43,121 bases of DNA. Origin: Pseudomonadota bacterium. GTDB lineage: Bacteria > Pseudomonadota > Alphaproteobacteria > Sphingomonadales > Sphingomonadaceae. This document shows, in pieces, positions 33,560-40,323 of this stretch. Within the stretch, counting starts at the first letter, position 1; every line of letters starts with the position of its first letter. The notes below the pieces were generated by a model that saw only the letters and a program-made list of their open reading frames with translations, was not told where the DNA came from and searched no databases. The position numbers and the translations under genes are program-made. The stretch covers positions 1 to 43,121 of the forward strand of contig JAEZCZ010000061.1 in assembly GCA_023433305.1 (NCBI GenBank), read 5' to 3'.

Positions 33560-34866
33560 CCGCCGCCCCCGATGCCGTTCGCGCTACCCCGACCGGGCAT
33601 CGCAGCCGCAAGACGCTTGCGAGCACCGGCGAGGCGACCGCTTACCAGAAGCAGTACGTCGCCGACTTGCGCCGCCGCGTCGTCGACGATGGCGAGCCGT
33701 TCGCGATCGTGCAGGCAGACACCCCGCACGAGATATTCCACGCGATGGACATCCCGATCATCACGAACCAGTGGTGGTCCGCCTATATTTCCGCGAAGCA
33801 GCTTTCCGGCCGCTATTTCGAGGTGCTTGCCGAGCAGGGCTATCCCGGCAACGGCTGCAAGTACTGCTCGCTCGGTCTGGCCTGCACCCTGGCAAACGAT
33901 CCGGCGACGGCTCCCTGGGGCGGCTTGCCAAAGCCGACCGTGCTAGTCGCGCGCCTGACCTGCGACTGCATCCAGCACGTCTTCGGCCAGTGGGCCGACG
34001 CGCTCGGCAGCGAGTTCTTCCCGCTGGAAGCGCCGGCCTGGCCCAAGAAGGATCCGAGCTGGTTCCTCCATTCGCGAACCGACTGGCGCCAGGTCTACGA
34101 TCCCGACCGGATCGCGCTTCTCGTCGCCGAGATGCAAGACCTGATCACCCTGCTCGAGAACCGCACGGGGCGGCGCTTCGACGAAGCAAAGTTCCATCAT
34201 CTGATGGAACGGGTGAACGAACAGGAGAGCTATCTCTGGGAGGCGGCGCAGGCGATTGGCCGCACCCGGCCGTGCCCTGTCTCGATCGCCGAGCAGATGC
34301 CGAATACGATGATCCCGCAATGGCACCGCGGCTCCGACTGGGCGGTGGCGCACGCGAAGCGGTTCCGCGACGAGGTGCTGGAGCGCATCGAGCAGGGTCT
34401 CGGCGCCTCGAGCCACGAGCGCATCCGGCTGATGTGGATCGGAGCCGGCGTCTGGCACGATCCAGGCTTCTACCAGGCACTCGAGGAACGGCTCGGCGCG
34501 GTATTCACCTGGTCGATGTACCTCCCCTTCTCAGGCGCCCAATACATCCGCGAGCCCGACGGCGACCCGATGGATGCGCTCGCCAGCCGTATCTGCTCGA
34601 TGAACGAGGTGCTTCACCTGCCGCCGTGGATGAACGAATGGATGGTCAGCGAGGCGGCTCGCTGCGGCATCGATGCCGCGGTCCAACTGCTGCCGCCCGA
34701 CAACCGCCTTTCGCAATCGGGCACCAGGTTGACGGGCCTTTCGCTGGAGGCGGCGGGCGTGCCGGTGCTGACGATCGACGCCGACATGGTCGATGCGCGC
34801 AACTGGGACCATGACCGCATGGTAGGCCTCGTGGCCGATTTCCTTCACCAGCGGGGCCTTGCATGA
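33556..34866 (+). CDS. 2-hydroxyacyl-CoA dehydratase / benzoyl-CoA reductase B-type subunit (BcrB-like)
   Basis: A 436-residue protein resembling BcrB/HgdB-family subunits. The ATG at 33556 overlaps the preceding stop; a longer in-frame reading lies inside the CoA-transferase gene. 'IPIITNQWWSAYISAKQ' leads to 'GNGCKYCSLGLACTLAND' (C101, C104, C110) and 'ARLTCDCIQHVFGQWAD' (C136, C138), where relatives hold two cluster ligands. 'LMWIGAGVWHDPGFYQALEE' and 'GVPVLTIDADMVDARNWDHD' are also family-like. The third ligand region, usually N-R-S-C, reads DNRLSQSG with L385, though C370 lies nearby. No activator ATPase is encoded in the window. It probably forms a complex with the short subunit at 30600; the reaction could be dehydration, reduction or something else. 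Confidence 0.8.
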   Translation: MTAAPDAVRATPTGHRSRKTLASTGEATAYQKQYVADLRRRVVDDGEPFAIVQADTPHEIFHAMDIPIITNQWWSAYISAKQLSGRYFEVLAEQGYPGNGCKYCSLGLACTLANDPATAPWGGLPKPTVLVARLTCDCIQHVFGQWADALGSEFFPLEAPAWPKKDPSWFLHSRTDWRQVYDPDRIALLVAEMQDLITLLENRTGRRFDEAKFHHLMERVNEQESYLWEAAQAIGRTRPCPVSIAEQMPNTMIPQWHRGSDWAVAHAKRFRDEVLERIEQGLGASSHERIRLMWIGAGVWHDPGFYQALEERLGAVFTWSMYLPFSGAQYIREPDGDPMDALASRICSMNEVLHLPPWMNEWMVSEAARCGIDAAVQLLPPDNRLSQSGTRLTGLSLEAAGVPVLTIDADMVDARNWDHDRMVGLVADFLHQRGLA

Positions 34867-35894
34867 AGCAGCTGGCCGTCCTCCTGGCCCTGTTCCTGGC
34901 CGCCTGTGCACGGCCGCTCCCGCAAGGGGTGACCGAGCTCGTCTACGCCAGCCCTTACAGCCCGTCGCACCCCTTCAGCCGGGCCGACATCCGCTGGATG
35001 GATTACGTCGAGGAGCAGAGTGGCGGAACGCTGCGCATCCGCCCGGTCTGGTCGGGCGGCCTGTTGTCGTCCGAAATGTCGATGGAGGAACTGCGCCACG
35101 CCGTCGCCGACATCGGGCTCATCACCCCGATTTACGTGCGGGGCGGTACGCATCTGATCCGCATGCAATCGGGCTTCTACAGCGGCGTCGACAGCATCGA
35201 ATCCCAAGTCGCGCTCTATCGCTGCCTCGAACGCAACGTCCCGCAGATCGTCGAGGAATTGCACGGCCTGAAGGTCCTCGCGGTCCAGGGCGGGCTGATC
35301 CCCGGTATCGTCACCCGCGACAAGCCGATCCGGACGCTCGACGACATCCGGGGATTGCGTTTGCGCGCCCCGACCGAGCTCTTGCGCGTGCTCGAGCGGA
35401 TGGGGGCCGACCCGGTGAACATGCCGATGGGCGAAGTCTATTCGGCGATGGCCAAGGGCGTGATCGACGGCGTCGTGGCGCCCCCCGACACGTTCGCCTC
35501 GCTCCATTTCGCCGAAATCGCCCGTCACTATGCCTCGCTCGCCGTGCCGCGCGGCGCCTATCCGGCGCGGGCGATGAACCTCGAGACATGGAATGCCCTC
35601 AGCGGTGAGCAACAGGCCGTGCTCGAAAGGGGTGTCGCAGTCTGGGAAGCGGCGCTCGCCGACGAAAACCGCGCGGCGGGCGAACGAGGCATTGCCATGG
35701 CGCGAGAGGAGGGCGTCCGGTTCGCTGAGATCGCCTCGGCAGAACAGGACCGCTTCGACAGGCTCTATCTCGAAGATGCCCGCAGCAACGCGCGGGCGCT
35801 GGAGCGCTTCGGCATCGATGGCCTCGCGACGTTCCGCCTGGCGCGTGACAGCGTTCCCGCGCGGGACAAGATCGTATGCAGGGAGGCCGCATGA
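34863..35894 (+). CDS. TRAP transporter substrate-binding protein (DctP), predicted lipoprotein
   Basis: A 343-residue periplasmic-binding protein of the DctP/TAXI-like TRAP family. It begins MKQLAVLLALFLAACARP, a lipobox (L-A-A-C15), so it is predicted to be lipid-anchored rather than freely soluble as is usual in Gram-negative TRAP systems. 'IRTLDDIRGLRLRAPTELLRVLERMGADPVNMP' features, with the conserved Arg that pairs with a substrate carboxylate, and 'GEVYSAMAKGVIDGVVAPPDTF' are family signatures. It supplies the DctQM permease with a carboxylate ligand. It is coupled by ATGA to the genes on both sides. Confidence 0.92.
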   Translation: MKQLAVLLALFLAACARPLPQGVTELVYASPYSPSHPFSRADIRWMDYVEEQSGGTLRIRPVWSGGLLSSEMSMEELRHAVADIGLITPIYVRGGTHLIRMQSGFYSGVDSIESQVALYRCLERNVPQIVEELHGLKVLAVQGGLIPGIVTRDKPIRTLDDIRGLRLRAPTELLRVLERMGADPVNMPMGEVYSAMAKGVIDGVVAPPDTFASLHFAEIARHYASLAVPRGAYPARAMNLETWNALSGEQQAVLERGVAVWEAALADENRAAGERGIAMAREEGVRFAEIASAEQDRFDRLYLEDARSNARALERFGIDGLATFRLARDSVPARDKIVCREAA

Positions 35895-36832
35895 CCACGT
35901 TCACCTCCGCTCTCGCGCTGGCACTCGGTGCGGCGGCAGCCATGGTTCATTCCCATGACGCACAGGCCAGGCAGATCGGCGAACCCGCCGGCAGCGGTCC
36001 TTATCCGGCGATCGCCGAATCCCCCGCCAGTGCGCCGGGCTACACCGTCTATCGGCCTGCCGAGCTACCCGCCGAGCCTCTGCCCGTCGTCGTGTGGGGC
36101 AATGGCGGTTGCCGCGACAACGGACTGAGCGCCAGCCATTTCCTGCGCGAGATCGCCAGCCATGGTTATCTCGTCATCGCCAACGGCACGGCGCGCGAGG
36201 AACGGCCGCCGCGCCAGTCGCTCGAGCCGCCGCCGGAACCCGGCACGCCGCCCCCACCGCCGCCGACGCGCGTGGCGGACGAAACCAGCGTGGCGCAGTA
36301 CCTGGGTGCCATCGACTGGGCCCAGCGCGCCAATGCGGATGGAGGGCCCCTGTCCGGCCACGTCGATCCCGATCGGGTTGCCGCGATGGGGCACAGTTGC
36401 GGGGGCCTCCAGGCCCTGGCGGCGGGTGCCGACCCGCGGGTCGACACCGTCGTCGCTTTCGCGAGCGGCGTCTACATCCGGCCCCGCTCGGGGCTGAGCG
36501 GTGTCGGGATCGCGAAAGAGGACCTCGCGCGCCTCCATGGCCCGGTTGCCTACGTGCTGGGCGGACCGGAAGACATCGCCTTCCCGAACGGATCGGACGA
36601 CTTTGCCCAAATCGACCACGTCCCGGCCATGCTGGCCAATTTGCCGGTCGGCCATGGCGGCACCTTTCAACTGGTCAACGGCGGCGATTGGGCACGGCTC
36701 GGCACCGCCTGGCTCGATTGGCAGCTGAAGGGCGATCGTCAGGCCGCCAAATGGTTCGTCGGCGCCGATTGCAGGCTTTGCACCACTTTCGGGTGGACCG
36801 TCGAACGCAAGAATTTTCCGGAGTTTCCATGA
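35891..36832 (+). CDS. Exported alpha/beta hydrolase (chlorophyllase/cutinase-like), paralogue 2
   Basis: A 313-residue secreted hydrolase, clearly paralogous to the gene at 21497. The ATG at 35891 follows GGGAGG and overlaps the DctP stop. A signal peptide ends near 'SHDAQARQ'. Shared motifs are 'PVVVWGNGGCRDNGLS', 'AAMGHSCGGLQALAAG' with nucleophile S169, 'YVLGGPEDIAFPNGSDDF', 'LANLPVGHGGTF' and the terminal 'DCRLCTTFGWTVERKNF' with its Cys pair. A proline-rich loop (EPPPEPGTPPPPPPTR, about residues 114-129) is longer than in paralogue 1. It probably cleaves the imported ester to release the acid carried by the TRAP system. Confidence 0.82.
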   Translation: MTTFTSALALALGAAAAMVHSHDAQARQIGEPAGSGPYPAIAESPASAPGYTVYRPAELPAEPLPVVVWGNGGCRDNGLSASHFLREIASHGYLVIANGTAREERPPRQSLEPPPEPGTPPPPPPTRVADETSVAQYLGAIDWAQRANADGGPLSGHVDPDRVAAMGHSCGGLQALAAGADPRVDTVVAFASGVYIRPRSGLSGVGIAKEDLARLHGPVAYVLGGPEDIAFPNGSDDFAQIDHVPAMLANLPVGHGGTFQLVNGGDWARLGTAWLDWQLKGDRQAAKWFVGADCRLCTTFGWTVERKNFPEFP

Positions 36833-37992
36833 CAAAGCCGCTTGCCGGATACCGCGTGGCCGATTTCAGCCACGTCATGGCAGGACCTTACGCGACCCAC
36901 CTGCTGTGCCTGATGGGCGCGGAGGTCATCAAGATCGCGCCGCCGGCCGGGGACGCCTTTCGTGCCTATCGCGGCGATCGCCGTTTCGACGGGATGAGCG
37001 CGGCGTTCGTCGCCGCGAACGCCGGCAAGAAATCGATCGCGCTCAACCTCAAGGACGACGAGGACCTGGCTATTGCCCGGGCGATCATCGAACGGTCCGA
37101 CGTGCTGATCGAGAACTTCCGCCCCGGCGTGATCGGTCGGCTCGGTCTGAGCTACGACGATGTCCGCGCCTACAATCCGGACATCGTGTTCTGCTCGATC
37201 TCGGGCTACGGCCAGGAAGGGCCCTATCGGGACTGGCCGGCGATCGACAACATCGTCCAGGCGACGAGCGGGATGATGATGCTGGGCGGCGCCGAGGGCG
37301 ACCCGCCGGTGCGCGTCGGCTTCCCGATCGTCGACACCTTGACCGGCCAGACCGCCGCGATCGCCATTCTTTCCGCCCTGCTGCGCCGAGAGCGTGGCGG
37401 CGGGGGATCCTACATCGACGTGTCGATGCTGAACGCGAGCCTAGCTTTCATGACGTCCGCGCTGACGCCGTACCTTCTCGCCGGCGAGGAGCTGCCGCGC
37501 ATGGGCAACACCGGCTACAGCGGGTTGCCCACCTCGGCGCTGTTCACCACGCGCGATGGGCGGCAGATCTCGCTCGGGGTCGTGCTGCCCAAGCAGTTCG
37601 CGGCGCTCGCGCAGTATCTCGGGCGCGAGGATTGGCTGGCGGATCCGCGCTATGTCACCGCCGAGGCGCAGCGGGCCCATTTCCAGGCACTGCATGACGA
37701 ACTGGCCGTGGAGCTCGGCAAGCAGGATGCCGCGCGGCTCGAAAAAGAGATGAGCGAACGCGGAATTCCTTGCGGGATGGTCCGCCGCGTCGGCGAAGCG
37801 GCGGAGCTGATGGGGGAAGGAGGGCTGGAGCGGATTGCCCTCGGGTCGGCCACCGGCGGAGGCAGCCCGGGGATCCCCAATGCCGGCTTCCGCCTGTCTC
37901 CGAGCGGTTCGAGCGTCCCGGCAAGGGCGCCGCAGCTCGATGGCGACCGAGCGGACATCCTGGCCTGGCTCGAGGAATCGTCGTCGGACTGA
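36829..37992 (+). CDS. CaiB/BaiF family CoA-transferase (stand-alone)
   Basis: A 387-residue class III CoA-transferase of normal length. It overlaps the hydrolase stop by ATGA. 'KPLAGYRVADFSHVMAGPYATHLLCLMGAEVIKI' features, 'NAGKKSIALNLKDDEDLAIAR', 'LIENFRPGVIGRLGLSYDDV' and 'SISGYGQEGPYRDWPAIDNIVQA' are strong family motifs. The region usually carrying the nucleophile reads 'SYIDVSMLNASLAF', with D197 retained but N202 where D or E is common. It may move CoA between the operon's product acid and an incoming acid, or act as an acyl-CoA racemase-like protein. Two CoA-transferases in one operon suggest separate steps for entry and release. It is the last gene of the operon; an 79-bp gap follows. 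Confidence 0.9.
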   Translation: MTKPLAGYRVADFSHVMAGPYATHLLCLMGAEVIKIAPPAGDAFRAYRGDRRFDGMSAAFVAANAGKKSIALNLKDDEDLAIARAIIERSDVLIENFRPGVIGRLGLSYDDVRAYNPDIVFCSISGYGQEGPYRDWPAIDNIVQATSGMMMLGGAEGDPPVRVGFPIVDTLTGQTAAIAILSALLRRERGGGGSYIDVSMLNASLAFMTSALTPYLLAGEELPRMGNTGYSGLPTSALFTTRDGRQISLGVVLPKQFAALAQYLGREDWLADPRYVTAEAQRAHFQALHDELAVELGKQDAARLEKEMSERGIPCGMVRRVGEAAELMGEGGLERIALGSATGGGSPGIPNAGFRLSPSGSSVPARAPQLDGDRADILAWLEESSSD

Positions 37993-38071
37993 TTCGGCGG
38001 CGTTCGAGTTGCCGCGAAGGTCGCCGGGCGATACGCAGGGGAATGCGCGTTGCCAGCGGCCAGGGCCAACT

Positions 38072-38635
38072 TTGCCTTCGTTCTTTCTTGCCTTGATCGC
38101 CAGCGCGGCCGCCATGCTCGGCGGGCGCGAAGCGGTGCGGGTGGCGCGCCTGTCCGCGGCGCTCGGGCCGGGCAAGGCGCTGCTGACGGCGTGCTGGGCA
38201 GCGTGCGTCGCGGGCTGCGCGCTGTCGGCCTGGCTCGGGTCGGGGCTTGCGGCGCAACTCGCGCCCGACGCCAAGCGCATGCTCGTGGCGATCGCGCTCC
38301 TGCTCGCCGGGGCCGAGCTGGCGGTGTTGCGGCCCGCGCGGGCTCCGGTCGAGCCGACGCGATCGTTCGGCGCCATCGTGCTTGTGCTGGCGGCGGCGCA
38401 GCTAACCTCGGCGGCGGGATTCCTGGTCCTGGCGCTCGCCGGCGCGATGGCGACACCATGGCTCGTCGCTGCCGGCGGCGCGATCGGGAGCGGCGCGGTG
38501 CTTTCGGCGGCCTGGTCGACGGGGCAGGAGTGGGAGCGGCGACTGCCGCTCAAGGCGCTGCGGCTCGGCACGGCCGCGCTTCTTGTCGGTGCCGCCCTCA
38601 CGGTCGGACTTTCTGCACGGGGACTGCTCGGGTAA
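38072..38635 (+). CDS. TMEM165/GDT1-like membrane protein
   Basis: A 187-residue hydrophobic protein with about six membrane segments. The likely start is TTG at 38072, preceded by AGGGCCAAC, because the hydrophobic N-terminus (LPSFFLALIASAAAMLGG) begins there and matches the usual length; no closer ATG gives it. The two related halves, each with 'LSAALGPGKALL'-type and 'AAQLTSAAGFLVLALAGA' segments, resemble bacterial TMEM165/GDT1-family proteins, some of which transport manganese or calcium. The typical acidic ExGD motif is not obvious, so this is a distant sphingomonad-type member. It is independent of the CoA operon by a 79-bp gap. Confidence 0.6.
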   Translation: MPSFFLALIASAAAMLGGREAVRVARLSAALGPGKALLTACWAACVAGCALSAWLGSGLAAQLAPDAKRMLVAIALLLAGAELAVLRPARAPVEPTRSFGAIVLVLAAAQLTSAAGFLVLALAGAMATPWLVAAGGAIGSGAVLSAAWSTGQEWERRLPLKALRLGTAALLVGAALTVGLSARGLLG

Positions 38636-38653
38636 TCGGTTAAGTCGATTACC
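38631..38653. repeat. Inverted repeat at the end of the GDT1-like gene
   Basis: GGTAATCG (38631-38638) and CGATTACC (38646-38653) form a perfect 8-bp stem with a seven-base loop GTTAAGT. The left arm overlaps the stop codon. No T tract follows, so it is either a weak terminator or an operator for the dps gene 81 bp downstream. Confidence 0.4.
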
Positions 38654-38734
38654 GCGACCGACGATCCCAACGAAACCGACGCTTCCCGTGTCCGTTGATG
38701 GTGTGAACCATTCGATGAGAAAAGGAGCCGTGAC

Positions 38735-39193
38735 ATGGCGGACAAGGGGGACAATTCGAAGAAGGCGCTGATCGCCGCGCTCAATGGCGCGCTCGCCGAT
38801 CACCTGGCGCTTTACATGAAGACCAAGAATTTCCACTGGCACGTGTCGGGACCGCGCTTCCGCGACCTGCACCTGCTGTTCGACGAGCAGGCCACGGAGA
38901 TCGTCGGCCTGGTGGACGTGATCGCAGAGCGGGTGCGCAAGAACGATGCGCCCACGCTCACGTCTATCGGCTCGATCAGCGCGACCAGCAACATCGCCGA
39001 CCAAGACGGCAAGCTCGACGCCGACGCGATGATCAAGGAACTGCGCGACGATAACCGCAAGCTTCTCGATCGCCTCCGCGAAGTGAAGGAAACGTCGGAA
39101 GAGGCGGGCGACAACGCCACCAACGGGCTTGTCGACGATTGGATCGACATGGCGGAGCAGCGCGTGTGGTTCCTGTCCGCGACGTTGAAGTAG
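38735..39193 (+). CDS. dps: Dps family ferritin-like DNA-protection protein
   Basis: A 152-residue Dps/ferritin-like protein that oxidises and stores iron and protects DNA under starvation or peroxide stress. AAAAGGAGCC lies before the ATG. The inter-subunit ferroxidase ligands are visible in 'KNFHWHVSGPRFRDLHLLFDEQATEI' features: His in the NFHWH segment, then His and Asp/Glu in RDLHLLFDEQ. A Lys-containing N-terminal tail (MADKGDNSKK) may contact DNA. It is a single gene with its own upstream region; oxidative-stress regulation is known for the family but no site is called here. Confidence 0.95.
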   Translation: MADKGDNSKKALIAALNGALADHLALYMKTKNFHWHVSGPRFRDLHLLFDEQATEIVGLVDVIAERVRKNDAPTLTSIGSISATSNIADQDGKLDADAMIKELRDDNRKLLDRLREVKETSEEAGDNATNGLVDDWIDMAEQRVWFLSATLK

Positions 39194-39241
39194 TCCCATT
39201 TCCACGTGACCGGCGCGGCGCGATGGCGCAGGAACGGCGCC

Positions 39242-39859
39242 ATGGCAGACCTTGAGATCATCGACGGAGCCAGCGATCGCGACATCGCCGCATGGCTCCA
39301 CGCCCGTCTTCGCGATGCGCTGCGTGGAGAAGCGCCGGTCGCCATTACGGTGCCGGGCGGCTCGACGCCGTTTCCGATCCTGGCCGCGCTAGCCGATTAT
39401 CCACTCGACTGGTCGCGCGTGACCGTATGGCCGGGCGACGACCGGCTGGTGCCCGAGGACCACCCGGCCAGCAACACCGGGCGGATCCGCGCGCTGCTCT
39501 CGCCCGTGGGCGCGGAAGTCGTCACGCTGACGACGATGGAGCAGGCACCGCACTTTGCGTTGGCCTGGCTGGGAATGGGGGGTGACGGACATGTCGCCTC
39601 GCTGTTTCCGAACACGGACCCCCGGCTCGATGATGAGCGTCGGATTCGCCGGCTGACGCCCGATCCGCTGCCACCCGAGGCGCCGTTCGACCGCATCACC
39701 CTGACACTTCCGGCGCTGCTCGATTCCGACGAGCTGCTGTTCGTCGTCCGCGGCGCCGAGAAACGCGCGCTGTTCGAGGCGGCGTCGCGCGGCGAGAACG
39801 ACCTGCCGATCGCCCGCCTGCTGGGCGCGGCGCGGCAGCCGGTCACATGCTTCACCTGA
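39242..39859 (+). CDS. pgl: 6-phosphogluconolactonase
   Basis: A 205-residue 6-phosphogluconolactonase, which hydrolyses 6-phosphoglucono-lactone in the oxidative pentose phosphate/Entner-Doudoroff routes. 'ITVPGGSTPFPIL', 'WPGDDRLVPEDHPASNTGRI' and 'LAWLGMGGDGHVASLFPNT' are the conserved sugar-phosphate and catalytic motifs. The ATG at 39242 follows a modest AGGAAC. No zwf or edd lies beside it, as is common for the sphingomonad gene. It overlaps the downstream Nudix gene by 13 bp, pointing to joint transcription. It is slightly shorter than enteric or pseudomonad enzymes (about 235). Confidence 0.92.
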   Translation: MADLEIIDGASDRDIAAWLHARLRDALRGEAPVAITVPGGSTPFPILAALADYPLDWSRVTVWPGDDRLVPEDHPASNTGRIRALLSPVGAEVVTLTTMEQAPHFALAWLGMGGDGHVASLFPNTDPRLDDERRIRRLTPDPLPPEAPFDRITLTLPALLDSDELLFVVRGAEKRALFEAASRGENDLPIARLLGAARQPVTCFT

Positions 39860-40323
39860 TACCGGCGCCGCTGCACCGGCTGCTCTACCGCATCGCCGAC
39901 CGGCTGCGCCGCCAATGGTGGAAAGTTCGCCGGCCAATCCGCAACAGCGTGCTGGTGATCGCCTTCGACGCAGCAGGGCGCGTCCTGCTGGTGCGGCATT
40001 CCTACGGGCCGCCCGTCTGGGCACTACCGGGAGGCGGCATCGATCGAGGCGAAGATCCGGCCGACGCGGCAGTGCGCGAGTTCGGCGAGGAGCTGGGCTG
40101 TCCGCTGTCCGAGGTGCGCGAGATGAGCCACGTGACCGAGCCCGATTCGGGATCGATGGATTCGCTGCACGTGTTCGTCGCTCGCGTGGCGGGGACGCCC
40201 AAGGCCGACCAGCGCGAGACCGTGGCGGCGGAGTTCTTCGCACCCGACGCGCTGCCGAGTCCCGCGGATCGGCGGGCCCGCCGCTGGGTCAAGCAGGCGG
40301 CCGAACAACTACAGAAGCGATAG
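39847..40323 (+). CDS. Nudix hydrolase
   Basis: A 158-residue Nudix protein that would hydrolyse a nucleoside diphosphate linked to another moiety, with Mg2+. The Nudix box is read as 'GGGIDRGEDPADAAVREFGE' followed by ELGC, fitting GX5EX7REXXEEXG with the REFGEELG core. A basic and hydrophobic leader (LHRLLYRIADRLRRQWW) precedes the domain and could associate with membrane or RNA. The start lies inside the pgl gene, 13 bp before its stop, and the end overlaps the convergent dinB gene by 15 bp. Substrate cannot be told from sequence. Confidence 0.9.
   Translation: MLHLIPAPLHRLLYRIADRLRRQWWKVRRPIRNSVLVIAFDAAGRVLLVRHSYGPPVWALPGGGIDRGEDPADAAVREFGEELGCPLSEVREMSHVTEPDSGSMDSLHVFVARVAGTPKADQRETVAAEFFAPDALPSPADRRARRWVKQAAEQLQKR

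Noticed and set aside
36829..37992. Considering the stand-alone CaiB gene a pseudogene because of N202
   Set aside because: The frame is full length and tightly coupled, with all other motifs intact; a single substitution at a position whose catalytic role I cannot confirm is insufficient.
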